In this document: in pieces, positions 23,300 to 32,505 of the stretch
Layout of the letters: every line of letters begins with the position of its first letter
How positions within the stretch are numbered: position 1 is the stretch's first letter
DNA from: a virus
DNA: 64,000 bases
Strand: one strand, 5' to 3'
IMG/VR virus record: IMGVR_UViG_3300025127_008281
Coordinates: 1-64,000 of that record
Program-made: the position numbers and the translations under genes
The notes under the pieces: generated by a model
What the model was told of the DNA's origin: nothing
The model's database searches: none
The model's input: only the letters and a program-made list of their open reading frames with translations

Positions 23300-23610
23300 C
23301 TTAAATATGACGCAGACGTTGATACATTTGGAATAAACGTTGCGGACGTCGGGGCAGTACCGACCACCTCCACCAATTTATTACTTGGTGGCTTATGTAA
23401 TCCCTTCCGGGGGTGAACTAGGATCGACGGGCGTGTAAAGAAATGTGGAGTTTGTCCAGTTGGAACGAGGTAACGGCCAGTTTTTAAATGCAAACAAAAG
23501 AGCATTAGGATTTGCTGACCTAACGGTTGGTATATCCGGATTGAGATTAGCGGCGTAATAACCAATGATCTCAGGGGCGGCCCCTGCCTTGCAACAGAAG
23601 TGGGGCATAT
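23300..23610 (+). ncRNA. ssrA: tmRNA (transfer-messenger RNA), circularly permuted
   Basis: Two-piece permuted tmRNA; outer ends approximate. The acceptor piece comes first and ends CACCTCC-ACCA at 23375, preceded by a T-arm-like hairpin (23348-23364). After a 33-nt spacer the coding piece starts GGGGGTG (23409), which pairs with CACCTCC (one G-U). It continues into GGATCGACGGG, nearly the universal tmRNA 5' signature. The tag frame starts GCA AAC at 23490 as in E. coli, runs 22 codons and ends ...LRLAA with TAA TAA at 23556. AAATGT (23441-23446) can pair with ACATTT in the acceptor piece, as helix P2. The order is that of alphaproteobacteria. It stalls-rescues ribosomes and tags products for ClpXP. 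The T-loop is not canonical TTCRA. Confidence 0.88.
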
Positions 23611-23618
23611 AACTAAAT

Positions 23619-24863
23619 TTAACTGATAGTGCTGTTTGATTCGTTTTGATCTAATTCGAGCGACACTATTTCTCTGTCTCTCTCATCGAGATTATTAAGC
23701 AGTCTACGACTTTGGTTTATGATACTGCCTCTTGTGCTGAGGCCCAGTTGTTCACAGCATTTGGTGATAATACTTTCAACAAACAAAAAATCAAAACCTT
23801 TTGTGTCGATCCTGTCATCCTTTTTGGCTTTTCCAGCCACCGCATCCAAGTCGGTGTGATCTAAAACATCGGGCAGGCCCCTACTGGCCAAAACTGCATC
23901 GATGACGCTTGACTTATCAGAGTCAGACTCCGTTGTATATATTGGATTAAGTTGTTCTTGATTGGCTTCATAGTCATTGAAATAATTTTGCCAATTTTCA
24001 TTTTGAGCCACCCTCGCCATTAATTGTCTAAGAGCGGGATCCTCTGCCAGGGCGGTGAATGCCTGGTTGTCTGCTAAATCTTCAGTAAAAGTTCTCAAGT
24101 TTGATATGTTTGAACTTTCAAGATTCTTTTGTGTTACTATACTCTCCCTATTATTGACAAGTTGTGTTCTCTTTGTGAGGTAAGGTTCGGATGCCAGGGC
24201 ATTATTAAAATTTGTCTGTGCTGTGGCTAAAGTTGTGGCTCTGTTATCCAAACTGGTTTGAAAATCTGTTGAGTCACCCGTCAATCCAACCACAAAGTTT
24301 TTAAGGTCATCTATGGCTGATTGATATGTGGTATCTGTGGCCAAGCCAGCATTATTGATAAATGTTATTGCCTCTTGTAGACTTATGAAAACAGGTTGAC
24401 TGCTATCTTCTGTATCTAAGAATATATTATTGAGAGACCCTAGGTGATCATTTACAGATCTGTTTTTCTCACCAGGTGTTACTCCAAGCAATTCTGGAAT
24501 CAAAGATTGCACACTTTGTACAAGCTGTAGAATCTCCAAGAAAGAACCTTGTCCTTGATCTTCCGGGGTGCCAGTGATGTCTGGGTTCCCTGGGATAATA
24601 GAACCGTCAAGTATAGTGTTGGTGTGCCTGACCAATTCTCCTAGATATCTACCAATGTTTAAGTGTGGTACATTATCTATGTCATCTCTAAGATCGTTTT
24701 TTTGTGAACTCGTTAATACAGTGCTATCTTCAATGGCAGTATCTAGTTGGATTGACTTTGCCACCCAACCTATTTTTAAATTATTAATTGCATTCTCTAA
24801 ACCTTGATTAGAAAAATTTGGAGTAGACTCCGATAGTGATTTGAGTCCTTTATTGACAGCCAT
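23619..24863 (-). CDS. Probable virion protein coupled to PAAR, 414 aa
   Basis: Asn/Ser/Thr/Asp-rich and predicted largely helical, with repeated heptad-like stretches. No signal peptide. Its ATG overlaps the PAAR stop (TAATG), so it is likely a baseplate or tail component made with the spike tip. Family not recognised. Confidence 0.6.
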   Translation of the reverse strand: MAVNKGLKSLSESTPNFSNQGLENAINNLKIGWVAKSIQLDTAIEDSTVLTSSQKNDLRDDIDNVPHLNIGRYLGELVRHTNTILDGSIIPGNPDITGTPEDQGQGSFLEILQLVQSVQSLIPELLGVTPGEKNRSVNDHLGSLNNIFLDTEDSSQPVFISLQEAITFINNAGLATDTTYQSAIDDLKNFVVGLTGDSTDFQTSLDNRATTLATAQTNFNNALASEPYLTKRTQLVNNRESIVTQKNLESSNISNLRTFTEDLADNQAFTALAEDPALRQLMARVAQNENWQNYFNDYEANQEQLNPIYTTESDSDKSSVIDAVLASRGLPDVLDHTDLDAVAGKAKKDDRIDTKGFDFLFVESIITKCCEQLGLSTRGSIINQSRRLLNNLDERDREIVSLELDQNESNSTIS

Positions 24864-25192
24864 TACAATCTACCACCGCCACCGTTGGCAAATACATTTC
24901 GTGATCCACGTAACATCTTACCAAAATCAGCACTATCGCCTTCTCTTGCAACTGGCTTGTTCCTGATAAAGACATTCGGTGATCCTCTTTTGACTTTCGC
25001 CGCATGAGGCACACAACAAAAGGTGGGGCCACATTTCCTTAGTATGGTGTGTGGCAACAGCCTGTCCCCTGGCCTCAATATGGCTATTCCATTGGCAAAC
25101 ACTTGGAACTGCGATGCTTTCACACCAATTGCCCTCGTGCAGGCATGACCTGTCAAGGCTTTATCGATTATATTTCTTGATATACCTGGCAT
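24863..25192 (-). CDS. PAAR-domain spike-tip protein
   Basis: 109 aa, Gly/Pro/Cys/His-rich PAAR protein. It contains the PAAR-like repeats IAILRPGDRLLPHT, VKRGSPNVFIRNKPVAREGD and LRGSRNVFANGGG. PAAR proteins cap the tail needle (as T4 gp5.4) and sharpen it, usually holding a metal ion through His/Cys. Expressed from a perfect late promoter whose box is 5 nt from the ATG. Confidence 0.85.
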   Translation of the reverse strand: MPGISRNIIDKALTGHACTRAIGVKASQFQVFANGIAILRPGDRLLPHTILRKCGPTFCCVPHAAKVKRGSPNVFIRNKPVAREGDSADFGKMLRGSRNVFANGGGGRL

Positions 25193-25197
25193 ACGAT

Positions 25198-25205
25198 TAT
25201 TTATA
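25198..25205 (-). promoter_or_regulatory. Perfect T4 late promoter, 5 nt before ATG
   Basis: TATAAATA then exactly 5 nt and the PAAR ATG at 25192. The T4 rule puts +1 on the A of ATG, so the mRNA is predicted leaderless. Confidence 0.7.
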
Positions 25206-25219
25206 GAAGCTAAAAACAG

Positions 25220-26473
25220 CTATGATTTCTTATCACGCAGATGTATGGCCTCTGGTATCAATCGTGGCTTTTCAAGCCAACCTACCACAGGTGCCAGTAT
25301 TAGGAAGTATGCAAACCAGTAGCCTGTCCCGATCCTACCCAAAAGTATCCAAAGCCCTTCGGCCGGCATGGCACCAACATACATCAGTAAGAAGAAGTCT
25401 CCTACTAGGAACCAAGTGAATTGTTTCCAGATTGGCCGATATATAGAAGATTTAATTTTCGATGTATCCAGCCATGGTAAAAGTCCCATCACTCCGATTG
25501 CGGACACCATAGCTATCACTCCCCCAAGTTTATCTGGGATAGCTCTTAGGACAGCGTACCAAGGAAGGAAGTACCATTCAGGAACTATGTGAGCTGGTGT
25601 GACCAACGGATTGGCTTCGATGTAGTTGTCTGGATGACCTAGTATGTTTGGAAAGTTAAACAAGAAAAACATGAAAATCAAAATAAAAACTAAAAATGCG
25701 TAGAGATCTTTAACGGTAACATAAGGATGGAACGATACGGTATCTCTTGTATCCTTTGGCTCTACACCGGTTGGATTATTCGATCCTGTCATGTGTAAAG
25801 CAATTACATGGAATACTACGACCGCCACAATGATGAATGCGATTAACCAGTGTAACACAAAAGCCCTGTTTAAGAAAGCGTCGCCAACTGCGTAGTCGCC
25901 CCATAGTAAAGTCACAATAGAATCTCCCACAAGGGGTATGGCACTAAACAGACTGGTTATTACGGTTGCTCCCCAGTAACTCATCTGCCCCCATGGTAGA
26001 ACATATCCTAGGAAAGCAGTGGCCATCATTAGGAAGTAGATTATTATTCCAAATATCCACATCAGCTGTCTTGGTTCTTTGTATGAGCCAAAGTATAGTC
26101 CGCGGAACATATGAATGTACACTGCAATGAAAAAGAATGAGGCCAGGTTCATGTGGGCGTACCTCAACAGCCAACCTCCATTTACATCTCGCATTATCTT
26201 TTCAACGCTATCGAATGCTTCGGCCACACTTGGTTTGTAGTGCATACCTAATACCAATCCTGTGGCTATGAGTCCTAACAAACAAAATGTAAGTATGGCT
26301 CCGAAACTCCAAAAATAGTTTAGATTTTTTGGCACCTGGAAGTCAAGATATTCATGCTTGAACATTCTAAAGATGGGTAGTCGATTGTCCAACCAACCTA
26401 AGGCCCCTGTGAAAGGAGAAGTGTTGTCTTTTACCTTATTGGTATGAACAGGTTTGTAATCCTTATTATCCAT
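25220..26473 (-). CDS. petB: Cytochrome b of bc1 complex
   Basis: 417 aa, full length. Eight or so transmembrane helices. The heme-ligand His pairs are present: helix B RYAHMNLAS...VYIHMFRGLY and helix D LHWLIAF...VFHVIALH. The Qo-site PEWYF motif is intact (VPEWYFLPWYAVLRAIPDK). In the cell cytochrome b carries quinol oxidation in complex III, with the Rieske protein and cytochrome c1, whose genes are not here. The protein would have to assemble with host partners. It sits between PAAR and nrdB on the same strand. An apparently functional respiratory subunit in a phage is unusual. Confidence 0.95.
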   Translation of the reverse strand: MDNKDYKPVHTNKVKDNTSPFTGALGWLDNRLPIFRMFKHEYLDFQVPKNLNYFWSFGAILTFCLLGLIATGLVLGMHYKPSVAEAFDSVEKIMRDVNGGWLLRYAHMNLASFFFIAVYIHMFRGLYFGSYKEPRQLMWIFGIIIYFLMMATAFLGYVLPWGQMSYWGATVITSLFSAIPLVGDSIVTLLWGDYAVGDAFLNRAFVLHWLIAFIIVAVVVFHVIALHMTGSNNPTGVEPKDTRDTVSFHPYVTVKDLYAFLVFILIFMFFLFNFPNILGHPDNYIEANPLVTPAHIVPEWYFLPWYAVLRAIPDKLGGVIAMVSAIGVMGLLPWLDTSKIKSSIYRPIWKQFTWFLVGDFFLLMYVGAMPAEGLWILLGRIGTGYWFAYFLILAPVVGWLEKPRLIPEAIHLRDKKS

Positions 26474-26486
26474 ATTTTAAATATTT

Positions 26487-27587
26487 TTAAAGTTTAAATT
26501 TACTGAATTGGCCTTTTTTGACATCTTGTTTGATGCCACCAACAATGTACGACTCTACTTCTGTCTCCTGTGGAGCCACCTGCATACCTTTGCTAGACAG
26601 CCAGTGCTGTGTCCATGGAAGTGGATTTTGTGATGCTGGTACGTCATACAATGGATCAAAGCCCAATGCTCTTAATCGTTTGTTCGCCGTCCATTCAACA
26701 TATGAACCTAGCAATCTTTCGTTGAGTCCGATTATTGATCCATCTTTGAACAAATGTTTTGCCCATGCTTTTTCTTCTTCAACACAATCTTTGAACATTT
26801 GTATGACAGTTTTTTCAGTTCCTTTTATTGCTTTTGTCATCTCGGGATCATCACCTTTGTACCATGCTTTCAACACATGTGTTGATAAATTAAGATGAGT
26901 TGCCTCGTCTCTTGCAATTAAAGAAAGAATTTTTGCAGAACCTTCCATAAGTTTTAGTTCACCAAATGCAAATGTACAAGCAAATGAAATGTAAAAACGC
27001 AAACCTTCTAGTAAATTTACTGTCATCATCGCAAGATACAATTGCCTTTTCAAATCTATTATCTCGCCTTTGCCCTTTACAAAATAGTCTTCTGCCATCT
27101 TACCAAACTTGTCATACTCGCCTGTGACCGATTTTGCTCTTTTCAATATTTCTTTATCATTCAAAATTGTGTCAAACACTTCACTTGGATCAGGGTAAAC
27201 ATTCTTCATGATATGTGTGTAGGAACGTGAATGTATTGCTTCAAAAAAATCCCAAGTTACAATGCAACCTTCAAGTTCTGGATTTGAAACATATGGCAAG
27301 AACATAAGGCTCGGTCCTCTGCCTTGCACACTGTCCAACAGTGTTTGATATTTTAAGTTAGATGTGAATATGTGTTTTTGCTCTGGTCTGAAAGTTTGAA
27401 AGTCTGCTCTATCTTTTTGTAAAGACACCTCTTCCGGTCTCCAAAAGTAACCTATCATTGTTTGATTCAGCTTGTCAAATTGAGGATATTTGAAAGTGTC
27501 ATATCTTTGCACACCACCATCTTCACCAAAAAACATTGGTTGTTTAGTGAAATCGATATCCTTCTGGTTAAAAACAGTCTTACTCAT
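26487..27587 (-). CDS. nrdB: Ribonucleotide reductase class Ia, small subunit NrdB
   Basis: 366 aa. Diiron and radical residues are in place: WDFFEAIHSRSYTHI (E, H, radical Tyr region), then the later helices LEGLRFYISFACTFAFGE and ARDEATHLNLSTHVL. With NrdA it makes dNDPs for replication and needs glutaredoxin (3024-3251). It directly follows nrdA (15-nt gap), so the two are co-transcribed. Confidence 0.95.
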   Translation of the reverse strand: MSKTVFNQKDIDFTKQPMFFGEDGGVQRYDTFKYPQFDKLNQTMIGYFWRPEEVSLQKDRADFQTFRPEQKHIFTSNLKYQTLLDSVQGRGPSLMFLPYVSNPELEGCIVTWDFFEAIHSRSYTHIMKNVYPDPSEVFDTILNDKEILKRAKSVTGEYDKFGKMAEDYFVKGKGEIIDLKRQLYLAMMTVNLLEGLRFYISFACTFAFGELKLMEGSAKILSLIARDEATHLNLSTHVLKAWYKGDDPEMTKAIKGTEKTVIQMFKDCVEEEKAWAKHLFKDGSIIGLNERLLGSYVEWTANKRLRALGFDPLYDVPASQNPLPWTQHWLSSKGMQVAPQETEVESYIVGGIKQDVKKGQFSKFKL

Positions 27588-27602
27588 AATTTATAATTTT
27601 TG

Positions 27603-30032
27603 TTAAATTGTACAGGCTTCACACTCACCTTCTTCGCCCGCGGTTGTACTTATCTTCTGAGATCCATTTACCCCATTTACGTATGTTGGATTTTCAGGCT
27701 CTAGTATCACGTCCTCTCCTTCATCCTCTTGGGCAGTGCTTATGCCAGCCGGTTGAAGATCTTCTTCTTCTCCTTTGAAGTCATAAGTGTTTTGGTAATA
27801 AGATGTTTTCCAACCAAACTTGTAAGTTGTTAACATATCTTGTGCCATTTCTGATAATGGTACCTCATTGTTTTCAAATTTTAATGGGTTATAACTCCAA
27901 TTTCCTGATATTGCTTGATCGAAATATTTCTGCATCATGGCAACTACATTAATATAACCTTCGTTGCTAGGCATGTCCCAAAGCAGTGTGTAATCATTCT
28001 TTAATTTAGGAAAGCCTGGAACTATCTGTTTTAGTGGCCCTTTTTTGGATTTTTTAATCGAAAGCAGTGCTCTTGGAGGTTCTATGCCATTTGTTTCGTT
28101 GCTGACAACCGAAGAACTTTCAGACGGCATTTGTGCTGATAATGTTGAATGTCTTAATCCATTTTTGGCAATATCTTTCCTTAGACTCTCCCATGCCATT
28201 CTTTGTTTGTGTGGCACTATTTCGTCTATCTCTTTTTTGTAATGATCGATAGGTAATTGTCCATCAGCATATTTTGTTCTATCAAACATTTCACATTTGC
28301 CTTTTTCTTCAGCAAGATTACAACTTGCTCTCAACAAATTGTATTGGAACGCTTCGGATAATCTATCAACTAACTCCCAGGCCTTTGGATCTGAATACTT
28401 AACACCGTTCTTGGCAAGATAATGTGCAAGTCCGATATAACCTATTCCTAAACTCCTTCTTTTCTTTGTGCTTACCTCAGCCGCCTTCACAGGATAATCT
28501 TGATAATCTATGATTTGATCCAGTGCTCTCACACTGAGGTCACATAAATTTTCCAACTCGTTCAAATCTTTTAGGCCACCCACGTTTATTGCCGACAAAA
28601 TACATAGTGCTATTTCACCGTTGTCGTCGTCTATGTGCTGTATGGGTGTTGTTGGCAATGTGATCTCTTGGCAAAGGTTTGACATTGACACTTTGTCTTT
28701 GAATGAACTATGAGAATTCGCGTGGTCTATATTCATGATATAGATACGACCAGTTTCAGCTCTTTCTTTAAGCAAATCAAAAAACAAGTCTTGTGCTGGC
28801 ACAGTTTTTTTTGGAATTGTTTTGTCTTGCTCGTATTTTAAATACAAGTCATCAAACTCTTCTGTGCCAAATGCTTCGTATAATCCTGGTGCCATGTGTG
28901 GAGATATCAAGCTGATATCTTCTTCGTTCATAAATCTTTCATAAAACAGTTTTGATATTTGTACAGAATAATCCATCCGTCTCACTCTGTTGTCCTCTGT
29001 GCCTTTGTTGTTTTTTAGAACCAGTATGTCTTCGATCTCAGGATGCCATATAGGAAAGTGTACGGTTGCATTTCCACCACGCACACCATTCTGTGTACAA
29101 CATCTCACAGTTGATTCGAATTTTTTAAGGAACGGAATGACTCCTGTGTGTTGGACCTCCCCTCCCCTTATTTTAGAATTTATACCTCTGATACGGCCTG
29201 CGTTTATTCCTATGCCTGCTCTTCTGGCAACATACAAACCTATTGCCATATCACTTGAAAAGATACTTGGCAAAGTGTCATCGCTGTCTACAAGAACGCA
29301 AGAAGCAAATTGTCTTATGGGTGTTCTTACTCCTGCCATAACCGGCGTTGGAATATTAATTTTGTGTTGTGAGATTGCATCGTAGTATTTTTTTACATAA
29401 GACATTCTTGATTTTGTTGGATAGTCTGCAAACAAAGTTGCCGCAATCATCATGTACATGTCCTGCGGAGTTTCATACAACTGTCCTGTGCTTCTGTCCT
29501 GCACAAGATATTTGTCTACAATTTGCCTCAATCCTGCATATGTGAAATTCAAGTCTCTATCTCTTCTTATCCATGTGTTGAATCTTTTTATATCACTGGT
29601 TGTGTACTTGTCCACTATCCCTTTGTCATACACACCCAGACGGATATTTCTTAAAACTAATTTTAATAATGGAATGTATTCATATTGACCGTGTGCTTCT
29701 TTTCTGACATCATATGACAAAAGTCTTGCCGCGGCATATTGATAATTTGGAGCTTCTAAACTTATTAAATCATTTGCAGATCTTACTAAAACATTTTGGA
29801 TGTCCTTAGTCGTCATGCCATCATAGAACTGAATGTTGGCATTCATCTCGATCTGAGACGAAGACACGCCGGAGAGTCCTTCGCAGGCCTCTTCGACTAC
29901 GAAATGAATTTTATTAATATCTAGGGGTTCTAGCCTGCCATCTCTTTTTTGAACTTTGATTGTACTAGAGTTGGTGTTCGGCATTATTACTTTTTTATTT
30001 TTTGTTTTGATTGTCTTTGTTTGTGTATCCAT
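27603..30032 (-). CDS. nrdA: Ribonucleotide reductase class Ia, large subunit NrdA
   Basis: 809 aa. An N-terminal ATP-cone-like region is followed by the (alpha/beta)10 barrel. Active-site residues are seen: SCVLVDSDD with the first Cys, NLCQEITLPTTP with the thiyl radical Cys and Glu, and MPSESSSVVSNETNGIEP. It ends CEACTI, the C-terminal dithiol served by glutaredoxin. An alternative start (29984) is 16 codons later. Role: reducing NDPs for phage DNA synthesis. First of an nrdA-nrdB-cytb run. Confidence 0.95.
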   Translation of the reverse strand: MDTQTKTIKTKNKKVIMPNTNSSTIKVQKRDGRLEPLDINKIHFVVEEACEGLSGVSSSQIEMNANIQFYDGMTTKDIQNVLVRSANDLISLEAPNYQYAAARLLSYDVRKEAHGQYEYIPLLKLVLRNIRLGVYDKGIVDKYTTSDIKRFNTWIRRDRDLNFTYAGLRQIVDKYLVQDRSTGQLYETPQDMYMMIAATLFADYPTKSRMSYVKKYYDAISQHKINIPTPVMAGVRTPIRQFASCVLVDSDDTLPSIFSSDMAIGLYVARRAGIGINAGRIRGINSKIRGGEVQHTGVIPFLKKFESTVRCCTQNGVRGGNATVHFPIWHPEIEDILVLKNNKGTEDNRVRRMDYSVQISKLFYERFMNEEDISLISPHMAPGLYEAFGTEEFDDLYLKYEQDKTIPKKTVPAQDLFFDLLKERAETGRIYIMNIDHANSHSSFKDKVSMSNLCQEITLPTTPIQHIDDDNGEIALCILSAINVGGLKDLNELENLCDLSVRALDQIIDYQDYPVKAAEVSTKKRRSLGIGYIGLAHYLAKNGVKYSDPKAWELVDRLSEAFQYNLLRASCNLAEEKGKCEMFDRTKYADGQLPIDHYKKEIDEIVPHKQRMAWESLRKDIAKNGLRHSTLSAQMPSESSSVVSNETNGIEPPRALLSIKKSKKGPLKQIVPGFPKLKNDYTLLWDMPSNEGYINVVAMMQKYFDQAISGNWSYNPLKFENNEVPLSEMAQDMLTTYKFGWKTSYYQNTYDFKGEEEDLQPAGISTAQEDEGEDVILEPENPTYVNGVNGSQKISTTAGEEGECEACTI

Positions 30033-30170
30033 ATTTATCTAAAAGTTAGTTTATTAAGTTTTTCCAAAATTTTTTCACCTGTCATAATAGCAAAACTAGG
30101 TTGTCGTTTTGCGTTTTTATTTTATGCTAATATTACGATAAAAAAGTTTTTTTGTCTACGGATTTAATTA
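30033..30170. other. nrdA upstream region
   Basis: About 140 nt with no long gene. It holds an inverted repeat (CAAAAC 9-nt GTTTTG) and a minus-strand 16-codon ORF ending over the nrdA start region. No consensus promoter was found. Confidence 0.35.
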
Positions 30171-30860
30171 TCACAACCTGTGATTTAAGTAGTCTATTAG
30201 ATATTTTTCCAATCCTAAATATTGCTTATGATCATGATGATGCATGAAAGGATCTAAATTTCTTTGTTTTGACTCTGGTAAATTATCAAACATGTGCCTG
30301 TTGCCACAAAAACTAAACAAATCAATTATGTTTTTATTGGACTCGATAATTTTTAATTTATCAAAACCTTTATAATTATTAATATGCTTCTTTTGAAAAT
30401 TGTTGCACATATCCCAACACAGATATTTTATGTTGTTCAACTCTAAAAATGATGTAAGCCCTATCAAATTTGTAAACATTCTATCCCAATAGGTTCTAAT
30501 ATTTGGGATGATTCCATAATAATTTTCAATCAAACTTTTTATTTTATCGTGTGACACAGATTGATCAACAGAATCATAGTCTATATATTCGGGATTTTGC
30601 ATTGGAAACCAAGTGCCATCAATATTAACATCTTTTTTAGCAATAGATAATTCCCAACGGGTAGATAAAGTAATAGGAATAAGCACGAACCTGGGTTTTG
30701 GATTATTTGAAATGTACTCGATTGTGGTTCTTATAGTTCTATCAAAACTTGTTCCTTGCCTTCCTAAATTTACCGCCTTATCACAATGTAATTTTTTAAT
30801 AAAATCTATAGATGGTTTCCATATCTCCGCAAAACTGCATCCGTTAATCAGTAATGTCAT
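30171..30860 (-). CDS. SGNH-hydrolase-like protein
   Basis: 229 aa. Begins with INGCSFAE, the SGNH block I (catalytic Ser), has NLGRQGTSFDR as a block II type, and near the end HHDHKQYLGLEKYL with Asp-x-x-His spacing. Such hydrolases remove acyl groups from lipids or sugars. In marine phages the type is found with glycan-related genes; here it adjoins the tail-fibre gene. Substrate unknown. Confidence 0.55.
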   Translation of the reverse strand: MTLLINGCSFAEIWKPSIDFIKKLHCDKAVNLGRQGTSFDRTIRTTIEYISNNPKPRFVLIPITLSTRWELSIAKKDVNIDGTWFPMQNPEYIDYDSVDQSVSHDKIKSLIENYYGIIPNIRTYWDRMFTNLIGLTSFLELNNIKYLCWDMCNNFQKKHINNYKGFDKLKIIESNKNIIDLFSFCGNRHMFDNLPESKQRNLDPFMHHHDHKQYLGLEKYLIDYLNHRL

Positions 30861-30869
30861 GTAAAATAA

Positions 30870-32489
30870 TTATACTAAAATTTCTACTTGATATTCCATC
30901 GTGACGTCTGTGGATGAGTCAGATGTTGTCGTGTATTGAACACGGATTGTGTCGTTCCCAGCAGTTGAGTCACCGTCCGATGTCTTGGCTGATAGTATAA
31001 CACCAACATCAGATGTTTCTTCGAAGTCATCGTTGTGTGTGCATAGCTCACCCGCCGCACTGATGGTGAATACACCTGTTCTATACTTGGCGCCCCTGTT
31101 CATCTTGTAGGTTATTCTTACTCCCTTATCAGTAAATCCAGGAAGATATATTCCGGTATCGGTGGCCGACGATGTGTTGTCTGATAAAGTAATTTGTCTA
31201 ACCGCTTTTCTGTGTAAACCTATGCCTTGAACCTCTGGCGGGGTGTTTGATGGATCTGTCGAGTCACCAAAATTAGTATCCCTTTGATCTGTCCTTTCAA
31301 AGAAATCTAGTATGGAAGTACACTCGTCATTGTCAAATTGTAATACCGGTACTTCATTTATACTATTCACGCCTTCAAAATTATTACCAACCGTTTCCGA
31401 ATACCAGTTTCCATAGCTGATAACATTCCTTGTTTGACTGCCCGTGGTTGTGCTTGTTTGTTTAACATAAATGGCTTGTTGTCCTATTGTTGACCAGCTG
31501 TTGCCATTGAAATGAATATCTCTTGGCCCTATGGTCAAACCATTTGTTGATCCGTCGACTGATTCACCAAATATGGCTCCATAGAATGCCTCAGTAAAGT
31601 CACAATTTGTAAACCTTACGTTTGTTACATCAAAACTGAAATCCACAAGCCTTGCAAATTTTGTAAATTGGCATTGATTAAAAATAATTTTTGAACATGG
31701 AAGTGCGGTAGTCGACCTTACAGTTACTCCTTTTGAATTCGAATTATCATCACCACCTGAAGTATAAGATCCTTGAAACTTACAATTATTAAAATACATG
31801 TTTGTTGCATTATCGATACTGATTCCTCCGTAGGCGACTGTGTTCTTGAATGTTATTCCAGTGATATGTATTTGTGTAGGTGTTGTTGCCGAAGCTGAAC
31901 CAATAGAACCATAAACGTTTCCGTCATCGTCTTCCGTCACCGCAACTGCGTTGGTGGCTCCAGAATTGCTTATAATTGTTTTGTCTGGCCCTTCTCCAAC
32001 TATATGTGCAAAAGGAGGAATTGTAAGTGCGGATGTGATCTTGTACACGCCGGCAGGAAAAAACAATGTTCTTCTTGCTCTTGTATCATCTTGATCTGTG
32101 TCGGAATATAATTCGTCTATCGCTCTTTGTATTGCTGAAGTGTCATCTGTTGAATTGTCGCCTTTTGCATCAAAGGCCTTGACAGATACTTTATCATCTA
32201 AAACTTGTTGTAATGTTCTACTAACATCGCCGGATGCGCCTGTGACAATCGGAGTTGAATCTCCTAGGTATCCTTTGTAAGTGTAGGATAGTGCAGTTGT
32301 AAATCCTGAACTGCCAGATGTTACAATCTCTGTGTTTCCCACCGCTGGCGCACCGTCCGCCACGGTACCATTTCCTATAAAAAGTCTTTGCTCGTCAATT
32401 ACCCAGCCTAACTCACCTGCGGCCAATTGCGGCAGATCCGTGCGTTTTCCACGTCTGTGCTGTATTCTTGATATCTGTACTATCGGCAT
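30870..32489 (-). CDS. Tail fibre / beta-helix protein
   Basis: 539 aa from ATG 32489 (an upstream start is rejected because a late box sits 8 nt before this ATG). The N-terminus IVQISRIQHRRGKRTDLPQLAAGELGWV...RLFIGNG is the common marine T4-like fibre/adhesin head. It is followed by a pectate-lyase-like right-handed beta-helix (ISVKAFDAKGDNSTDDT, LFFPAGVYKITSAL, then repeated N/G-rich turns) and a beta C-terminus. Likely binds or degrades a surface polysaccharide of the host. Confidence 0.8.
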   Translation of the reverse strand: MPIVQISRIQHRRGKRTDLPQLAAGELGWVIDEQRLFIGNGTVADGAPAVGNTEIVTSGSSGFTTALSYTYKGYLGDSTPIVTGASGDVSRTLQQVLDDKVSVKAFDAKGDNSTDDTSAIQRAIDELYSDTDQDDTRARRTLFFPAGVYKITSALTIPPFAHIVGEGPDKTIISNSGATNAVAVTEDDDGNVYGSIGSASATTPTQIHITGITFKNTVAYGGISIDNATNMYFNNCKFQGSYTSGGDDNSNSKGVTVRSTTALPCSKIIFNQCQFTKFARLVDFSFDVTNVRFTNCDFTEAFYGAIFGESVDGSTNGLTIGPRDIHFNGNSWSTIGQQAIYVKQTSTTTGSQTRNVISYGNWYSETVGNNFEGVNSINEVPVLQFDNDECTSILDFFERTDQRDTNFGDSTDPSNTPPEVQGIGLHRKAVRQITLSDNTSSATDTGIYLPGFTDKGVRITYKMNRGAKYRTGVFTISAAGELCTHNDDFEETSDVGVILSAKTSDGDSTAGNDTIRVQYTTTSDSSTDVTMEYQVEILV

Positions 32490-32497
32490 GATGCAGT

Positions 32498-32505
32498 TAT
32501 TTATG
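32498..32505 (-). promoter_or_regulatory. Late promoter CATAAATA of tail-fibre gene
   Basis: CATAAATA ends 8 nt before the ATG at 32489, giving a leader of at most 3 nt. Confidence 0.55.

Noticed and set aside
23257-23608. Two minus-strand reading frames of 71 aa and the N-terminal part of a 170-aa frame
   Set aside because: They are antisense to the tmRNA gene; their codon pattern is explained by conserved RNA sequence, and the real gene there starts at 23256.
16995-26473. Host contamination or chimera (TctA/TctC, cytochrome b)
   Set aside because: Genes are in phage-type overlaps and between phage promoters, with the same strand and base composition as neighbours; not excluded without read coverage.
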